Shown: positions 49,299 to 58,634, counted from the first letter of the stretch. The stretch is 64,000 nt of DNA from DASPHG01 sp963849605 (GCA_963849605.1 CAWKHX010000015.1:1178001-1242000); one strand, 5' to 3'. Notes: generated by a model from the sequence alone, not told the origin. Made by a program: numbers and translations.

Positions 49299-50723
49299 GT
49301 GACCCGGATTGGCATAGTCGCCACGATCGCCCTGGCGCTCACAGTGCTGAGCGTGGTGACGCCGTCTGTCTCCGCGCGCCAGATGGCGGGCCTGAATGCG
49401 CACCTGATGTGGTCGAACGTCTCCGCGGCGGAGCAGGATCAGCAGCTCGAGCAGATCGCTGCGACGGGCGCGGGCATCGCGCGCGTCGATGTCGGCTGGT
49501 CGACGCTCCAGGAGAATGCCAAGGGACGCTACGAGCGCTGGTACCTCGACCGGCTCGACGCCCTCGTGGACAAGGCTGAGGCGCACGGCGTCGAGCTGCT
49601 CCTGACCGTGACCGACAGCCCGTGCTGGGCGTCGTCGGCGCCGGAGTCGGTCAAGCAGGGCTGCGACGGCGCGTGGTGGGACCGCGACGTGCAGCGCTAC
49701 GCGCCGGTGGACGCAGGCGATTACGCCGACGCTCTCGCGTTCCTGGTCGCTCGGTATGGAGACCGCGTGGCCGCCTGGGAGATCTGGAACGAGCCGAACT
49801 CGAACACCTACTTCAAGAGCGACAACGCGCCGGCTGACTACGCGCGGATCGTCCGTGCCGCCTACCCGGCGGCGAAGGCGGCGGACCCGTCGGCCACGAT
49901 CATCGCGGGCGCGCTCGCCGAGTCGCCGTCCGCCTTTGTGGAGGCGCTCTTCGACCATGGCATCGGCGGGCACTTCGATGCTTTCTCGATCCACCCGTAC
50001 CCCGGTGACGCGTCGCCGCTCGACCCATTGGAGGACGCGTGGATCAAGAACAGCTTCGTGCGCGGCGTGCCGGCGGTGCGCGATGTCCTGCTGAGGCACG
50101 GCGAGGACAAGCCGATCTGGCTCACCGAATTCGGTTGGCACACCTCCACGATTCGCGGCAGCTCGACGTGGCGGAACGGGGTGGACGAGCAGACGCAGGC
50201 GCTCTACACCGAGCAGGCGCTCGCCAAGGTCAGCGACTGGCCCTACGTGCCGGTCGCGATCGTCTACGAGCTCAAGGACGAGAGCGACGATCTCGGCGAC
50301 CGCCTTTCGAACTTCGGCCTCCTGCGGCACGACGGCACTCCCAAGCCCGCGTTCGACGCCTTCAGCCGCGGCGCGCGTGCGCTCAGCGCGTTCACCGCGG
50401 CGGACCCGCCGCGGCCGGCCACGGCGGACCCGCCGGAGCCGGCGCGGACGCTCACCTCGATCGACGCCGACCAGCCGCGCCGGTTGCGTGTTTGGAAGGA
50501 ACGGCATGCGGGGCGCGCCTACGCCCGCGGCGTGGCGGAGCCGAACAGCGTCGCGCTTGTGCGTGTCTACCGCTACCTGCGCGGCAGGCAGCGCTTCTCG
50601 CGCCGCGCGTCGTACGCGACGAGGGTGCGGATTGGCGCGTCGGGTCGCTTCGTGCGGCGGCTGAATCGGCGCGTCGCGCACGGCCGCTGGCGCGTAACGG
50701 CCGCCTACGAGCGGGCCGTTTAA
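49299..50723 (+). CDS. Secreted glycoside hydrolase, copy 1 (GH5/GH39-like)
   Basis: A 474-residue exported hydrolase. GTG 49299 gives a signal peptide (RIGIVATIALALTVLSVV) cut near Ser-Ala-Arg. The TIM-barrel domain has GAGIARVDVGWSTLQENA, WEIWNEPNSNTYFK with the acid/base glutamate, and PIWLTEFGWHTST with the nucleophile glutamate. A basic domain of about 85 residues follows (RRLRVWKERHAGRAYARG to GRWRVTAAYERAV). The next gene is a close paralog. Within a polysaccharide locus it probably trims or recycles the polymer or binds it through the basic tail (inference). Confidence 0.87.
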   Translation: MTRIGIVATIALALTVLSVVTPSVSARQMAGLNAHLMWSNVSAAEQDQQLEQIAATGAGIARVDVGWSTLQENAKGRYERWYLDRLDALVDKAEAHGVELLLTVTDSPCWASSAPESVKQGCDGAWWDRDVQRYAPVDAGDYADALAFLVARYGDRVAAWEIWNEPNSNTYFKSDNAPADYARIVRAAYPAAKAADPSATIIAGALAESPSAFVEALFDHGIGGHFDAFSIHPYPGDASPLDPLEDAWIKNSFVRGVPAVRDVLLRHGEDKPIWLTEFGWHTSTIRGSSTWRNGVDEQTQALYTEQALAKVSDWPYVPVAIVYELKDESDDLGDRLSNFGLLRHDGTPKPAFDAFSRGARALSAFTAADPPRPATADPPEPARTLTSIDADQPRRLRVWKERHAGRAYARGVAEPNSVALVRVYRYLRGRQRFSRRASYATRVRIGASGRFVRRLNRRVAHGRWRVTAAYERAV

Positions 50724-50775
50724 GAAAACAAGGCGTTCCCCTAAGGAAATGCGGTTTTTGGCCGATAAGGCCGGG

Positions 50776-52167
50776 ATGTCTCGAATCGCGAGAGGGCTGG
50801 CCACGGGCGTGGCGATCGCCCTGCTGGGCGTGCTTACACCGACTGCATCGGCGGTGGAGGCGCCATCGGCGGTGCAGGTGCCTGGCCTCAGCGCGCACCT
50901 GATGTGGAACAGCCTGACTGCCGCCGAGCGGGACCACCAGTTCGCCCTGATCAAGAGCGCGGGGGCCCGCATCACGCGCCTCGACGTCGGCTGGTCGTCG
51001 CTCGAGCAGAGCGCGAAGGGGGCGTATGAGGACTGGTACCTCGAGCGGCTCGACGGAGTCGTCTACTCGGCGGAGAAGTACGGGATCGACCTCCTGCTGA
51101 CGTTCACCGACAGCCCGTGCTGGGCGTCGTCGGCGCCGGAGACGCTCAGGCTGGGCTGTGCGGACGGATGGTGGGATCGCGGGGTGCAGCGCTATCCGCC
51201 CGTCAACGCGCAGGACTACGCCGATGCGCTCGCGTTCCTGGTTCGCCGGTACGGGGACCGTGTGGCCGGCTGGGAGATCTGGAACGAGCCGAACATAGAT
51301 TTCTACTTCAAGAGCAAAGACCAGCCGGCTGACTACGCGCGGATCGTCCGCGCCGCCTACCCGGCCGCGAAGGCGGCGGACCCGTCGGCCACGATCATCG
51401 CCGGCTCGCTCGCCGAGTCGCCGGCCCCGTTCGTGGAGGCGCTCTTCCTGCACGGGATCGGCGGGCACTTCGACGCGTTCTCGCTTCACCCGTACGCCGG
51501 CGACGCTTCGCCGCTGGACCCGCTCGAGGACTTCTGGATCAAGAACAGCTTCGTGCGCGGCGTGCCGTCGGTGCGCAAGGTGCTGCTGAGGCACGGCGAG
51601 GACAAGCCGATCTGGCTCACCGAGTACGGCTGGCACACCGCCTCGATTCGCGACGTCACGACGTGGAAGAACGGCGTCAGCGAGGAGAAGCAGGCGCTCT
51701 ACATCGAGCAATCGCTCGTCCAGGTCAAGCAGTGGCCCTATGTGCCTGTCGCGATCATCTACGAGCTCCAGGACGAGGGCGCCGACCGGGCCGATCGCAA
51801 TTCGAACTTCGGCCTCCTGCGCTACGACGGCACTTTCAAGCCGGCGTTCGAGGCCTTCCACCGTGGGGCGCTCGCGCTCTCTGACCCGCGGCCGCCCCAA
51901 ACACTCGACCCGGACGGGCCGCGCCGCCTGCGCGCGTGGCTCGAACGGCATGAGCGGCGCGTGTATGCCCGCGGTGTGGGGGAGCCCCACAGCGTGGCGC
52001 GCGTGCGCGTCTACCGCTACCTCCGCAGCAAGCGGCGCTTCGCGCGTCGCGCGACCTACGCCGCCAAGGTGAAGGTCCGCGCGTCCGGTCGCTTCAAGCG
52101 GCGGCTGGACTCGCGGTTCGCACAGGGCCGCTGGCGGGTCAAGGCGAAGTACGCCCGGTCCGTCTAG
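50776..52167 (+). CDS. Secreted glycoside hydrolase, copy 2 (GH5/GH39-like)
   Basis: A 463-residue paralog of the preceding gene, with the same order of motifs: GARITRLDVGWSSLEQSA, WEIWNEPNIDFYFK (acid/base glutamate) and PIWLTEYGWHTAS (nucleophile), then the same basic tail (RRLRAWLERHERRVYARG to GRWRVKAKYARSV). ATG 50776 (MSRIARGLATGVAIALLGVL) is preferred over ATG 50749 because it aligns with the signal peptide of copy 1 and has AAGG five bases upstream. Long stretches are nearly identical at the DNA level, so the pair arose by tandem duplication. Substrate probably overlaps with copy 1. Confidence 0.87.
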   Translation: MSRIARGLATGVAIALLGVLTPTASAVEAPSAVQVPGLSAHLMWNSLTAAERDHQFALIKSAGARITRLDVGWSSLEQSAKGAYEDWYLERLDGVVYSAEKYGIDLLLTFTDSPCWASSAPETLRLGCADGWWDRGVQRYPPVNAQDYADALAFLVRRYGDRVAGWEIWNEPNIDFYFKSKDQPADYARIVRAAYPAAKAADPSATIIAGSLAESPAPFVEALFLHGIGGHFDAFSLHPYAGDASPLDPLEDFWIKNSFVRGVPSVRKVLLRHGEDKPIWLTEYGWHTASIRDVTTWKNGVSEEKQALYIEQSLVQVKQWPYVPVAIIYELQDEGADRADRNSNFGLLRYDGTFKPAFEAFHRGALALSDPRPPQTLDPDGPRRLRAWLERHERRVYARGVGEPHSVARVRVYRYLRSKRRFARRATYAAKVKVRASGRFKRRLDSRFAQGRWRVKAKYARSV

Positions 52168-52198
52168 CAGAATCGACGCGCTCCCCGAGCGGATCCCC

Positions 52199-53314
52199 TT
52201 GGCGCGCCCCTCCACGTCCAGCCCTGCCCGTGTAGCCATCGTGCACGAGTGGCTGACCGTGCCGGGTGGCTCGGAGAAGGTCGTGCTCGCGCTGCTCGAC
52301 CTGTTTCCGCAGGCCGAGATCTTCACCTCGATCTACGACCCGAGCCCGTGGCCGGCGCAGATCACGGACCGGCCCGTGCACGCCTCGTTCCTGAACCGCA
52401 TCCCGCGCGCGCACCGCATCTATCCCAAGCTGCTTCCGCTGATGAACAGGGCATTCGAGTCGTTCGACCTGAGCGGGTTCGACCTGATCCTGTCGAGCAA
52501 CCATTCGTGCGCGAAGAACGTGTTCGCACCTCCCGGCGCGCTCCACGTCTGCTACTGCCACACGCCCATGCGGCACGCGTGGGAGCCGCGCTTCCTGGAG
52601 GGGGAGACGGGCCCGATCCCGCCGGCCCTGCTCAAGCCGATGCTCGCGCGCCTGAGGCGCCAGGACCTCGCTGCGTCCGCGCGGCCAGATCACTTCGTCG
52701 CGAACTCACAGCACGTGGCGAATCGGATCTCGAAGTACTACGGGCGTGAGGCACGGGTGATCCACCCGCCGGTCGACGTCGACCCGCTGCTCGCGACGCC
52801 GCGCTCAAACGACGACGACTACTACCTCTACCTCGGGCGCGTCATCCCCTACAAGCGACCGGACCTCGCGGTCGCGGCGTGCCGGCAGCTCGGCCGCAGG
52901 TTGATCGTGGCCGGCGGCGGGCGCGCGACGGACCGCCTGCGCAAGCTCGCCGGCCCGGACACGGAGTTCAGGGGCGAGGTCACAGACGACGAGGTGCGGG
53001 CGCTGCTCGCGGGCGCTCGCGCCCTGCTCTTCCCGGGTGAGGAGGACTTCGGGATCGTCCCCGTCGAGGCGCAGGCGGCGGGCACGCCCGTGGTCGCCTA
53101 CGGCGTCGGCGGCGCGCGCGAGAGCGTCATAGACGGCGAGACGGGGATACTGTTCGACGAGCAGTCGGAGGCGGCGCTCGCGAACGGGATCGAGCGGCTC
53201 GAGGCGAGCCCGCTGTCCGAGGAGCGGATCCGCGACAACGCGCGCCGGTTCGCGCCCGAGCGGTTCGAGGAGGAGTTCGCGGCGTTCCTGGACGAGGTCG
53301 GCGGGTCGCGGTGA
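52199..53314 (+). CDS. Glycosyltransferase family 4
   Basis: A 371-residue GT-B enzyme from TTG 52199: RVAIVHEWLTVPGGSEKVVL at the start, DFDLILSSNHSCAKN-type loop (FDLILSSNHSCAKNVFAPPG), ADHFVANSQHV-like helix, YLYLGRVIPYKRPDLAVAA in the donor domain, and FPGEEDFGIVPVEAQAAGTP with the E-x7-E motif. It should add a sugar to the lipid-linked repeat on the cytoplasmic side. Its end overlaps the flippase start by four bases, so the two are translationally coupled. Confidence 0.9.
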   Translation: MARPSTSSPARVAIVHEWLTVPGGSEKVVLALLDLFPQAEIFTSIYDPSPWPAQITDRPVHASFLNRIPRAHRIYPKLLPLMNRAFESFDLSGFDLILSSNHSCAKNVFAPPGALHVCYCHTPMRHAWEPRFLEGETGPIPPALLKPMLARLRRQDLAASARPDHFVANSQHVANRISKYYGREARVIHPPVDVDPLLATPRSNDDDYYLYLGRVIPYKRPDLAVAACRQLGRRLIVAGGGRATDRLRKLAGPDTEFRGEVTDDEVRALLAGARALLFPGEEDFGIVPVEAQAAGTPVVAYGVGGARESVIDGETGILFDEQSEAALANGIERLEASPLSEERIRDNARRFAPERFEEEFAAFLDEVGGSR

Positions 53315-54831
53315 GCGAACCCGCCGCAGAGACGGCGGAGGCGTCCCCCGGCGTAACGAGCGCAGGCCGGATCCTGGCGAACACCGGGTTCCGCGCGATC
53401 GCGGACGTCGGCTCGAAGATCGCCTCGATCGCGCTCTACGTCGTGATGGCGCGGAAGCTCGGGGACGCCGCGTTCGGTGTCTTCACCTTCGGGTTCGCGT
53501 TCGTCACGATCGTGACCACCTTCGCCAACATGGGCCAGCCCGCGATCCTCACGCGCGAGGTCGCGCGCGACCACAGGCGCCTGCACGACTACTTCGCGAA
53601 CACCCTGGCGCTGCAGCTCGCGCTGGGCGTGCCCGCGCTGCTCCTCGCAGTAGGGCTTCACGCCGTGATCGGGTTCGAGGCCGGGGCCCGAACCGTCGTG
53701 CTGCTGCTCGGGCTCGCGGTCGTGGCGGAGGCGCTGATGAGCACGTGCTTCGCGACGTTCCAGGCGTTCGAGCGGCTCGTCTACATACCGATCGTGCTGA
53801 TCACCCAGCGGTGGGTGACGGCCGGCGTGGGCATCGCGGCGCTTGCGCTCGGAGCGGGGGTCGAGACGGTGTCTGCGATCTACCTCGCGGGCGCGGTCGG
53901 CGCACTCGTGCTCGCGCTCTATTGCCTGTTCACGCGTGTCGCCCGCCCGCGGCTCGAGGTGCAGCTGAAGCGCTGGTGGCCGCTGATGCGGGTCGCGCTG
54001 CCGGTCGGCATCGCCGGCGTCTTCGCGACGATCCTGTTCAGGGTCGACGTGGCGCTGCTCGGGTGGTTCGAGAACGACGCGGTCGTCGGCGACTACGGCG
54101 CCGCGTACCGGCTCCTGGAGAGCACGCTGTTCATCTCGTGGAGCATCGGCACGGCGGTCTATCCCGTCTTCTCACGGCTGTCGCGCACGAGCGAGACGCC
54201 GATCGGTGCCGTGTTCGAGGGGGCGCTCAAGCTGGGGGCTGCGCTGACGCTTCCGCTCGCGGTCGGAGCCGCGGTGCTGGCGTACCCGCTCATCGACCTT
54301 CTGTACGGCTCGGACTTCGAGGACGGCGCGGTGCCGCTGATGCTCCTCGCGCCGACGATCTTCCTCTATCCGCCCACCTACATCGCCGCGTACGTGTTGA
54401 TCTCTCAGGACCGGCAGTCGGAGCTCGCTTGGGTGTACGGCTCGGTGGCAGTCGTCAACATCGGGCTCAACCTCGTCCTGATCCCGGCCTACTCGCTCGA
54501 CGGGGCAGCCTTCGTGACCTCCGTCAGCCAGCTCTTGAGCGCGGCGATCATGGTCACGCTCGCGTTGCGCGCGTCAGGCCCCGTGGACACGCGCACGATC
54601 GTGGGCGGGCCGGTGCTCGCGAGCGCGCTCGCCGGCGGCACCATGGCGCTGTTGCATGACGAGATCCTGATCGCTGCTCCGGCTGGGGCGCTCGTGTACG
54701 TGGTCGTGCTCGCGCTGTTCGAGCGCCGCTTCCACCCGCATGACTACGAGCGCGTGATGCGCTTCGTCCGCCGCCGGCCGGCCGAGCCGTCAGCGGGCGG
54801 CGCGCCGGAATCCGAGCAGCTTCAGGCCTAG
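53311..54831 (+). CDS. Oligosaccharide flippase (Wzx/MATE-like)
   Basis: A 506-residue membrane protein with about twelve to fourteen helices, starting at GTG 53311. ILANTGFRAIADVGSKIASI and FGFAFVTIVTTFANMGQPAI are typical of the Wzx family, as are FQAFERLVYIPIVLITQRWV and LIDLLYGSDFEDGAVPLMLL. It would flip the lipid-linked repeat unit outward for the Wzy-like polymerase. It is coupled to the upstream glycosyltransferase. Its end overlaps the convergent deacetylase gene by 42 bases. Confidence 0.9.
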   Translation: MSEPAAETAEASPGVTSAGRILANTGFRAIADVGSKIASIALYVVMARKLGDAAFGVFTFGFAFVTIVTTFANMGQPAILTREVARDHRRLHDYFANTLALQLALGVPALLLAVGLHAVIGFEAGARTVVLLLGLAVVAEALMSTCFATFQAFERLVYIPIVLITQRWVTAGVGIAALALGAGVETVSAIYLAGAVGALVLALYCLFTRVARPRLEVQLKRWWPLMRVALPVGIAGVFATILFRVDVALLGWFENDAVVGDYGAAYRLLESTLFISWSIGTAVYPVFSRLSRTSETPIGAVFEGALKLGAALTLPLAVGAAVLAYPLIDLLYGSDFEDGAVPLMLLAPTIFLYPPTYIAAYVLISQDRQSELAWVYGSVAVVNIGLNLVLIPAYSLDGAAFVTSVSQLLSAAIMVTLALRASGPVDTRTIVGGPVLASALAGGTMALLHDEILIAAPAGALVYVVVLALFERRFHPHDYERVMRFVRRRPAEPSAGGAPESEQLQA

Positions 54832-55491
54832 TCGCAGGGCGCCGTGGCGCGGCGGGCCGGGGATGCGCGGCACCGCCTCACGCCGCCACCGCCCGGGGCC
54901 CCAGCTGAGCGCGAGCTCGTACCCGGCTCGCATGGCAGCCGACTCGACCCGCTCGTCGTGCAACCCGAACGGATAGGCGATCACGCGGCACGGCTTGCCC
55001 GTCAGCTCCTCGAGCGCCGCCTTCGACTCCGTCAACTCGGCGTCGAGCGCCGCGTCGTCCAGCTTGCGGAGGTCGCTGTGCGTCATCGCGTGCGAGCCCA
55101 GCTCCATCCCGCGCGCGCTCAGCTCGGCGGCCTCGTCGCGCGTGAGCAGGCGGCCTGGATCGCCTTGAATCGAGGCATGCTGGCCGCCCCAGAGGCCGGG
55201 GCAAACGAAGAAGCTCCCGCGGATGCCGAGCTGCTCGAGGAGGGGCGTGGCGACGTGGAGGTCGCTCGCGAGCCCGTCGTCGAACGTGGCGCACGCGGTG
55301 CCTGACGGCGGCGGGAGCGTTCCCGAGCCCGCGAGCAGGTCCTGCGCCGTCCGGAAGCGGTAGCCGAGCCGCGTGAAGAGCCGCAGCTGCGACCGGAGCT
55401 TGTCCGGTGGCACCACGAGCCCCACCGGGTCGGACTCCGGCGCCGCCTCGCCCACGCCGTGGTGGACGAGCACTGCCGGCCGCCGGATCAC
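54790..55491 (-). CDS. Polysaccharide deacetylase family protein, second of a pair
   Basis: A 233-residue NodB-type deacetylase: PAVLVHHGVGEAAPESDP at the start, ATFDDGLASDLHVATPLLEQ with the catalytic aspartates (TFDDG), MELGSHAMTHSDLRKLD with the metal histidines (S-H-x3-H) and VIAYPFGLHDERVESAA. All metal ligands are present. GTG 55491 overlaps the TGA of the upstream deacetylase (GTGA), so it is translationally coupled. It should remove acetyl groups from amino sugars of the locus polymer or the cell wall. No signal peptide is obvious. Confidence 0.87.
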   Translation of the reverse strand: MIRRPAVLVHHGVGEAAPESDPVGLVVPPDKLRSQLRLFTRLGYRFRTAQDLLAGSGTLPPPSGTACATFDDGLASDLHVATPLLEQLGIRGSFFVCPGLWGGQHASIQGDPGRLLTRDEAAELSARGMELGSHAMTHSDLRKLDDAALDAELTESKAALEELTGKPCRVIAYPFGLHDERVESAAMRAGYELALSWGPGRWRREAVPRIPGPPRHGALRLGLKLLGFRRAAR

Positions 55492-56264
55492 CGGCCCGCG
55501 GCCCGCAGGAGCCGGCGGCGGGCGGCACGGGCGGCACGGAATGGAAGGTGCCGGACGAGCGGCTCGTAGCGGTCGTCGCGCTTGAGCCGCAGCCCGAGCA
55601 TCGTGGAGGCGTTCGTCATGTCCTGGCGCGGGATATCGAGCGGGTCGGACCAACTCCCCTCGCCGGACGTCCGGCAAGCGGCGACGAAGCCGGCCGCGCG
55701 AGCGGCCTCGCGCGTGTCGGCGTTGGCGCGGCCGAAGGGATAGGCGAGCGTCTCGACGGGCTTGCCGAGCAGTCCCTCGAGCTCGCGCTTCCCTCGCCTC
55801 AGCTCGGCCACCGCGGCTTCGCTGTCGAGCGTGGTCAGGTCGGGATGCGAGTGCGTGTGTGCGCCGATCTCGACACCGCGGCCGTGGAGTGCGAGCAGCT
55901 CTTCGGCCGTCATGACGCGCGTCTGGGGCGCGTAGGGATGGGTCTGCCCGAGCCAGCCGGTCGGCACGAACACGGTGGCCGGCACGCCCTCCGCTGCGAG
56001 CAGCGGGGCGAGCGTCTGAAGGTTGTCGACGAAGCCGTCGTCGAAGGTGAGCGCCGCGCACCCGGCCGCGTCCCCGGCCGCGAGACACGCGGCGAACACG
56101 GAGAACGGGAGCAGTTCGTAGCCCCACCGCTGGAGCCTGCGGATATGGCGAAGGAGCTCGTTCGGCGCAACGAAGAGGAGGCTCGGGTCGTCGCGGACGC
56201 GCACCTTCGCCACCCCGTGGTAGGCGAGCACGAGCGGGGAACGAGAGACGCGCGCCATGCCCAT
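55488..56264 (-). CDS. Polysaccharide deacetylase family protein, first of a pair
   Basis: A 258-residue NodB-type deacetylase: SPLVLAYHGVAKVRVRDDPS, ALTFDDGFVDNLQTLAPLLA (TFDDG), VEIGAHTHSHPDLTTLDSEA with the metal histidines (H-T-H-S-H) and TLAYPFGRANADTREAARA. It shares layout with its downstream neighbour but the sequences differ, so the duplication is old. It has an extra basic C-terminus (RAARAARRRLLRAAGR). ATG 56264 or 56258 are possible starts. The phosphotransferase gene lies 14 bases upstream on the same strand. Confidence 0.88.
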   Translation of the reverse strand: MGMARVSRSPLVLAYHGVAKVRVRDDPSLLFVAPNELLRHIRRLQRWGYELLPFSVFAACLAAGDAAGCAALTFDDGFVDNLQTLAPLLAAEGVPATVFVPTGWLGQTHPYAPQTRVMTAEELLALHGRGVEIGAHTHSHPDLTTLDSEAAVAELRRGKRELEGLLGKPVETLAYPFGRANADTREAARAAGFVAACRTSGEGSWSDPLDIPRQDMTNASTMLGLRLKRDDRYEPLVRHLPFRAARAARRRLLRAAGR

Positions 56265-56278
56265 ATCTTGACGGCGCG

Positions 56279-57118
56279 TCAGTCGGATTCGGCTCTTAGC
56301 TCGGGCAGCAGGTTGAGGATCCGCCGGCCGCCCTCGAAGTCACGCTGGAAGCGGGCGGGGCTGCAGAGCTTGTTCGCGATCGTGCGCACGGCGAGCGCGT
56401 AGCGCAGCTGGGCGAGCGCGCGCCGGTGCTGCTTGCCGACTATCTCGACCGCGCCCTGCCAGAGCCGCTCACGGTCCGCCTCGTGCGCGAGTGTCGGCCA
56501 GAGCTGCATCAGGTCGTAGCCGGCCGGCCTGTCGCCGCTCATCTCCCAGTCCACCAGCCACGTGTTCCCGTTCGAGACCAGCACGTTCCCATCGTGGAGG
56601 TCACCGTGGCTCGTGACCTGCGGCAGCGGCGAATCGGCGATGATCGCGCGTGCCCTGGCGACGTCGCGCAGGGGCAGCGCCGAGAGTGCGATCTTGGTCC
56701 GGCGGTGCGCGGCGGCGATCACGGCGGCCGTGCGCGGCGGATCGTGCTCGAACGCCGGCAGGTCCCGCTGTGGCAGGTCCGCCGCGGCGGCCAGTAGCGA
56801 GTCGATCGCCTCGTCGCCCGCAACGGGTTGCGTGTCCTTCTGCTCTTCGATCAGCCATCCCGGCCCGGCCTCGATGACCGCAGGCGTGCGCAGCGGGCCG
56901 GTGTCGCCGATGATCCGGCGCACGTCCGCCTCGTGCTCGAGCACCGGCACGTCGGCGTGGTCGGTGCTGTAGCGCGAGAACAGTGGGCCGTTGGCCGACT
57001 CGACCTTGACGTACGCGCGCCGTCCTTCGCGCCACAGTTCGCTGATCACGGCCCCCAGCGCCGACAGGGCGGCGACCAGGGCGACGGGCGCGTCCGGAGG
57101 TAGATGGAGGAAGTGCAC
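56279..57118 (-). CDS. Phosphotransferase-fold kinase (aminoglycoside phosphotransferase-like)
   Basis: A 279-residue protein-kinase-like phosphotransferase. The catalytic loop VTSHGDLHDGNVLVSNGN (HGDxxxxN) and the metal loop TWLVDWEMSGDRPAGYDL (D-W-E) are intact; the N-terminal lobe has RRAYVKVESANGPLFSRYST with the ATP-binding lysine. It probably phosphorylates a small hydroxyl compound, such as a sugar or a lipid precursor of the locus (inference). It lies between the sugar transferase and deacetylase genes on one strand. Confidence 0.82.
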   Translation of the reverse strand: MHFLHLPPDAPVALVAALSALGAVISELWREGRRAYVKVESANGPLFSRYSTDHADVPVLEHEADVRRIIGDTGPLRTPAVIEAGPGWLIEEQKDTQPVAGDEAIDSLLAAAADLPQRDLPAFEHDPPRTAAVIAAAHRRTKIALSALPLRDVARARAIIADSPLPQVTSHGDLHDGNVLVSNGNTWLVDWEMSGDRPAGYDLMQLWPTLAHEADRERLWQGAVEIVGKQHRRALAQLRYALAVRTIANKLCSPARFQRDFEGGRRILNLLPELRAESD

Positions 57119-57140
57119 CGCTCTGGCGGAAGGCCGGCCG

Positions 57141-58634
57141 CTACTCCTCGCGGCGCATCAGCACCGCGCCGAGCGTGAGGAAGAGGATCTTCAGATCGAG
57201 CGACAGCGACCAGTTCGAGATGTAGTGGTTGTCGAGCTCGACGCGGTCGCTCAGGGACGTCCGGCCGCGCAGGCCGTTGATCTGCGCAAAGCCCGTTATG
57301 CCCGACTTGACGCGGTGCCGGTCGTCGTAGCGCCTCACCCGCTGCTCGAAGATCTCGACGAATTCGGGCCGCTCGGGGCGCGGGCCGACGAGGCTCATGT
57401 CGCCGCACAGGACGTTGATGAGCTGAGGAAGCTCGTCGATCGAATTGCGGCGCAGGAACGCGCCCACGCGCGTGCGGCGGTCCATCCCCTCGACACCGCC
57501 GGGTGCCATGTCCGTCGGAAGCAGCGTGGGGGTGTCCTCGGCGGCGGCCGGGTCGGCCATGCGCATCGAGCGGAACTTCAGCAGCTCGAAGTGACGCCCG
57601 TCGCGGCCGATGCGGCGCTGGCGGAAGAGGACGGGCCCGGGCGAGCTGAGCCTGACGGCGGCCGCGACGGTCAGCATCACGGGCAGCAGGATCAGGAGCA
57701 TGAGCCCCGCCGCGACACGGTCGAACGCATGCTTCACGGCGAACGTGTTGCCCTTCGGATCGGTGGACTCGTGCGAGAACAGCGGAAGGCCGCCGATGTG
57801 CTCGAGCTCGTGATGCACGTTGACGAACTCGAAGAACCGCGGCACGACCGACACGTGGAGCTTGCGCGCCTCGCAGTCGCGCATCACGTCGAAGAGCTGG
57901 CTGTCCGGATCGCGCGTGAAACCGATGACGACGTGCTTCGCGCCGGTCAGCTCAGCAACTCGCCCAACCTCCTCGGGACGGCCGAGCACCGGAGCCGTGC
58001 GCAGCGGAACGTCCTCCGCCTCTGGCGGATCGGCGTCGAGGTAGCCAACCGGGTGCAGCCCCAGCTCCCGTTCGCTGGTGAGTCGGCGCTCGACGAGGGC
58101 GCCGATCTGGCCGGCGCCCACAATCAGCGTCGGCGTGGCGATGACGCCCGCGGCGCGCGCGCGGCGCTCGACCCAGTTCGTGAATACACGCCCTACGACG
58201 AGCAGCACGCTCGCGGCGGCCCAGGCATGTGGGACGAGCGCGTGAGATTCGAGCTGCGTCGTGCCGGTCGCGGCCGCGGTGATCGCGGCTGCGGCGGCGA
58301 GCGTGGTGGCGCCGATGACGCGTCCCACTCCGTCCACGACCTTCACCTGGAAGTCGTGCTTGTACAGCCCGCCGAGCGTCAGCGCGCCAATCGTGAGCGG
58401 GGCGAGGAGGGCGGCGAGCCAGATCTCGTCCGCGCTCGCGCCGGGCGCGCGCAGCAGCGTCACCCCGACGGCGATCGCCAGAAGAAGCGCGTCGAATCCG
58501 ACACGCAGCGCGATCCATGACCGTCCCTGGAGCAGGCCCTCGAGGCGCGTGCGCTGGACCCGCTGGGGCAGGAAATGAGCAGGGGCGGTCCGCTCTTCGA
58601 CGGCCGACAGCGCGTACGACTGCTCAATTGCCAT
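57141..58634 (-). CDS. Polyprenyl-phosphate glycosylphosphotransferase (initiating sugar transferase)
   Basis: A 497-residue protein of the exopolysaccharide polyprenyl-glycosylphosphotransferase family. Residues about 45-150 contain four membrane helices, then a Rossmann-like domain (TPTLIVGAGQIGALVERRL), and the C-terminal bacterial sugar transferase: FDRVAAGLMLLILLPVMLT helix, PVLFRQRRIGRDGRHFELLK, RRNSIDELPQLINVL and GDMSLVGPRPERPEFVE. It should start synthesis by moving a sugar-1-phosphate onto undecaprenyl phosphate. ATG 58634 has GGAGGA upstream; an earlier in-frame start at 58679 is less likely. Confidence 0.92.
   Translation of the reverse strand: MAIEQSYALSAVEERTAPAHFLPQRVQRTRLEGLLQGRSWIALRVGFDALLLAIAVGVTLLRAPGASADEIWLAALLAPLTIGALTLGGLYKHDFQVKVVDGVGRVIGATTLAAAAAITAAATGTTQLESHALVPHAWAAASVLLVVGRVFTNWVERRARAAGVIATPTLIVGAGQIGALVERRLTSERELGLHPVGYLDADPPEAEDVPLRTAPVLGRPEEVGRVAELTGAKHVVIGFTRDPDSQLFDVMRDCEARKLHVSVVPRFFEFVNVHHELEHIGGLPLFSHESTDPKGNTFAVKHAFDRVAAGLMLLILLPVMLTVAAAVRLSSPGPVLFRQRRIGRDGRHFELLKFRSMRMADPAAAEDTPTLLPTDMAPGGVEGMDRRTRVGAFLRRNSIDELPQLINVLCGDMSLVGPRPERPEFVEIFEQRVRRYDDRHRVKSGITGFAQINGLRGRTSLSDRVELDNHYISNWSLSLDLKILFLTLGAVLMRREE

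Noticed and set aside
49299..52167. Tandem near-identical DNA as a mobile element
   Set aside because: There is no transposase, target duplication or terminal inverted repeat; the blocks are paralogous coding sequence.
54790..56127. A single 445-residue deacetylase read through from upstream
   Set aside because: The upstream half of that frame is antisense-like and overlaps the true deacetylase in another frame; the GTG at 55491 with a GTGA overlap fits the real start.
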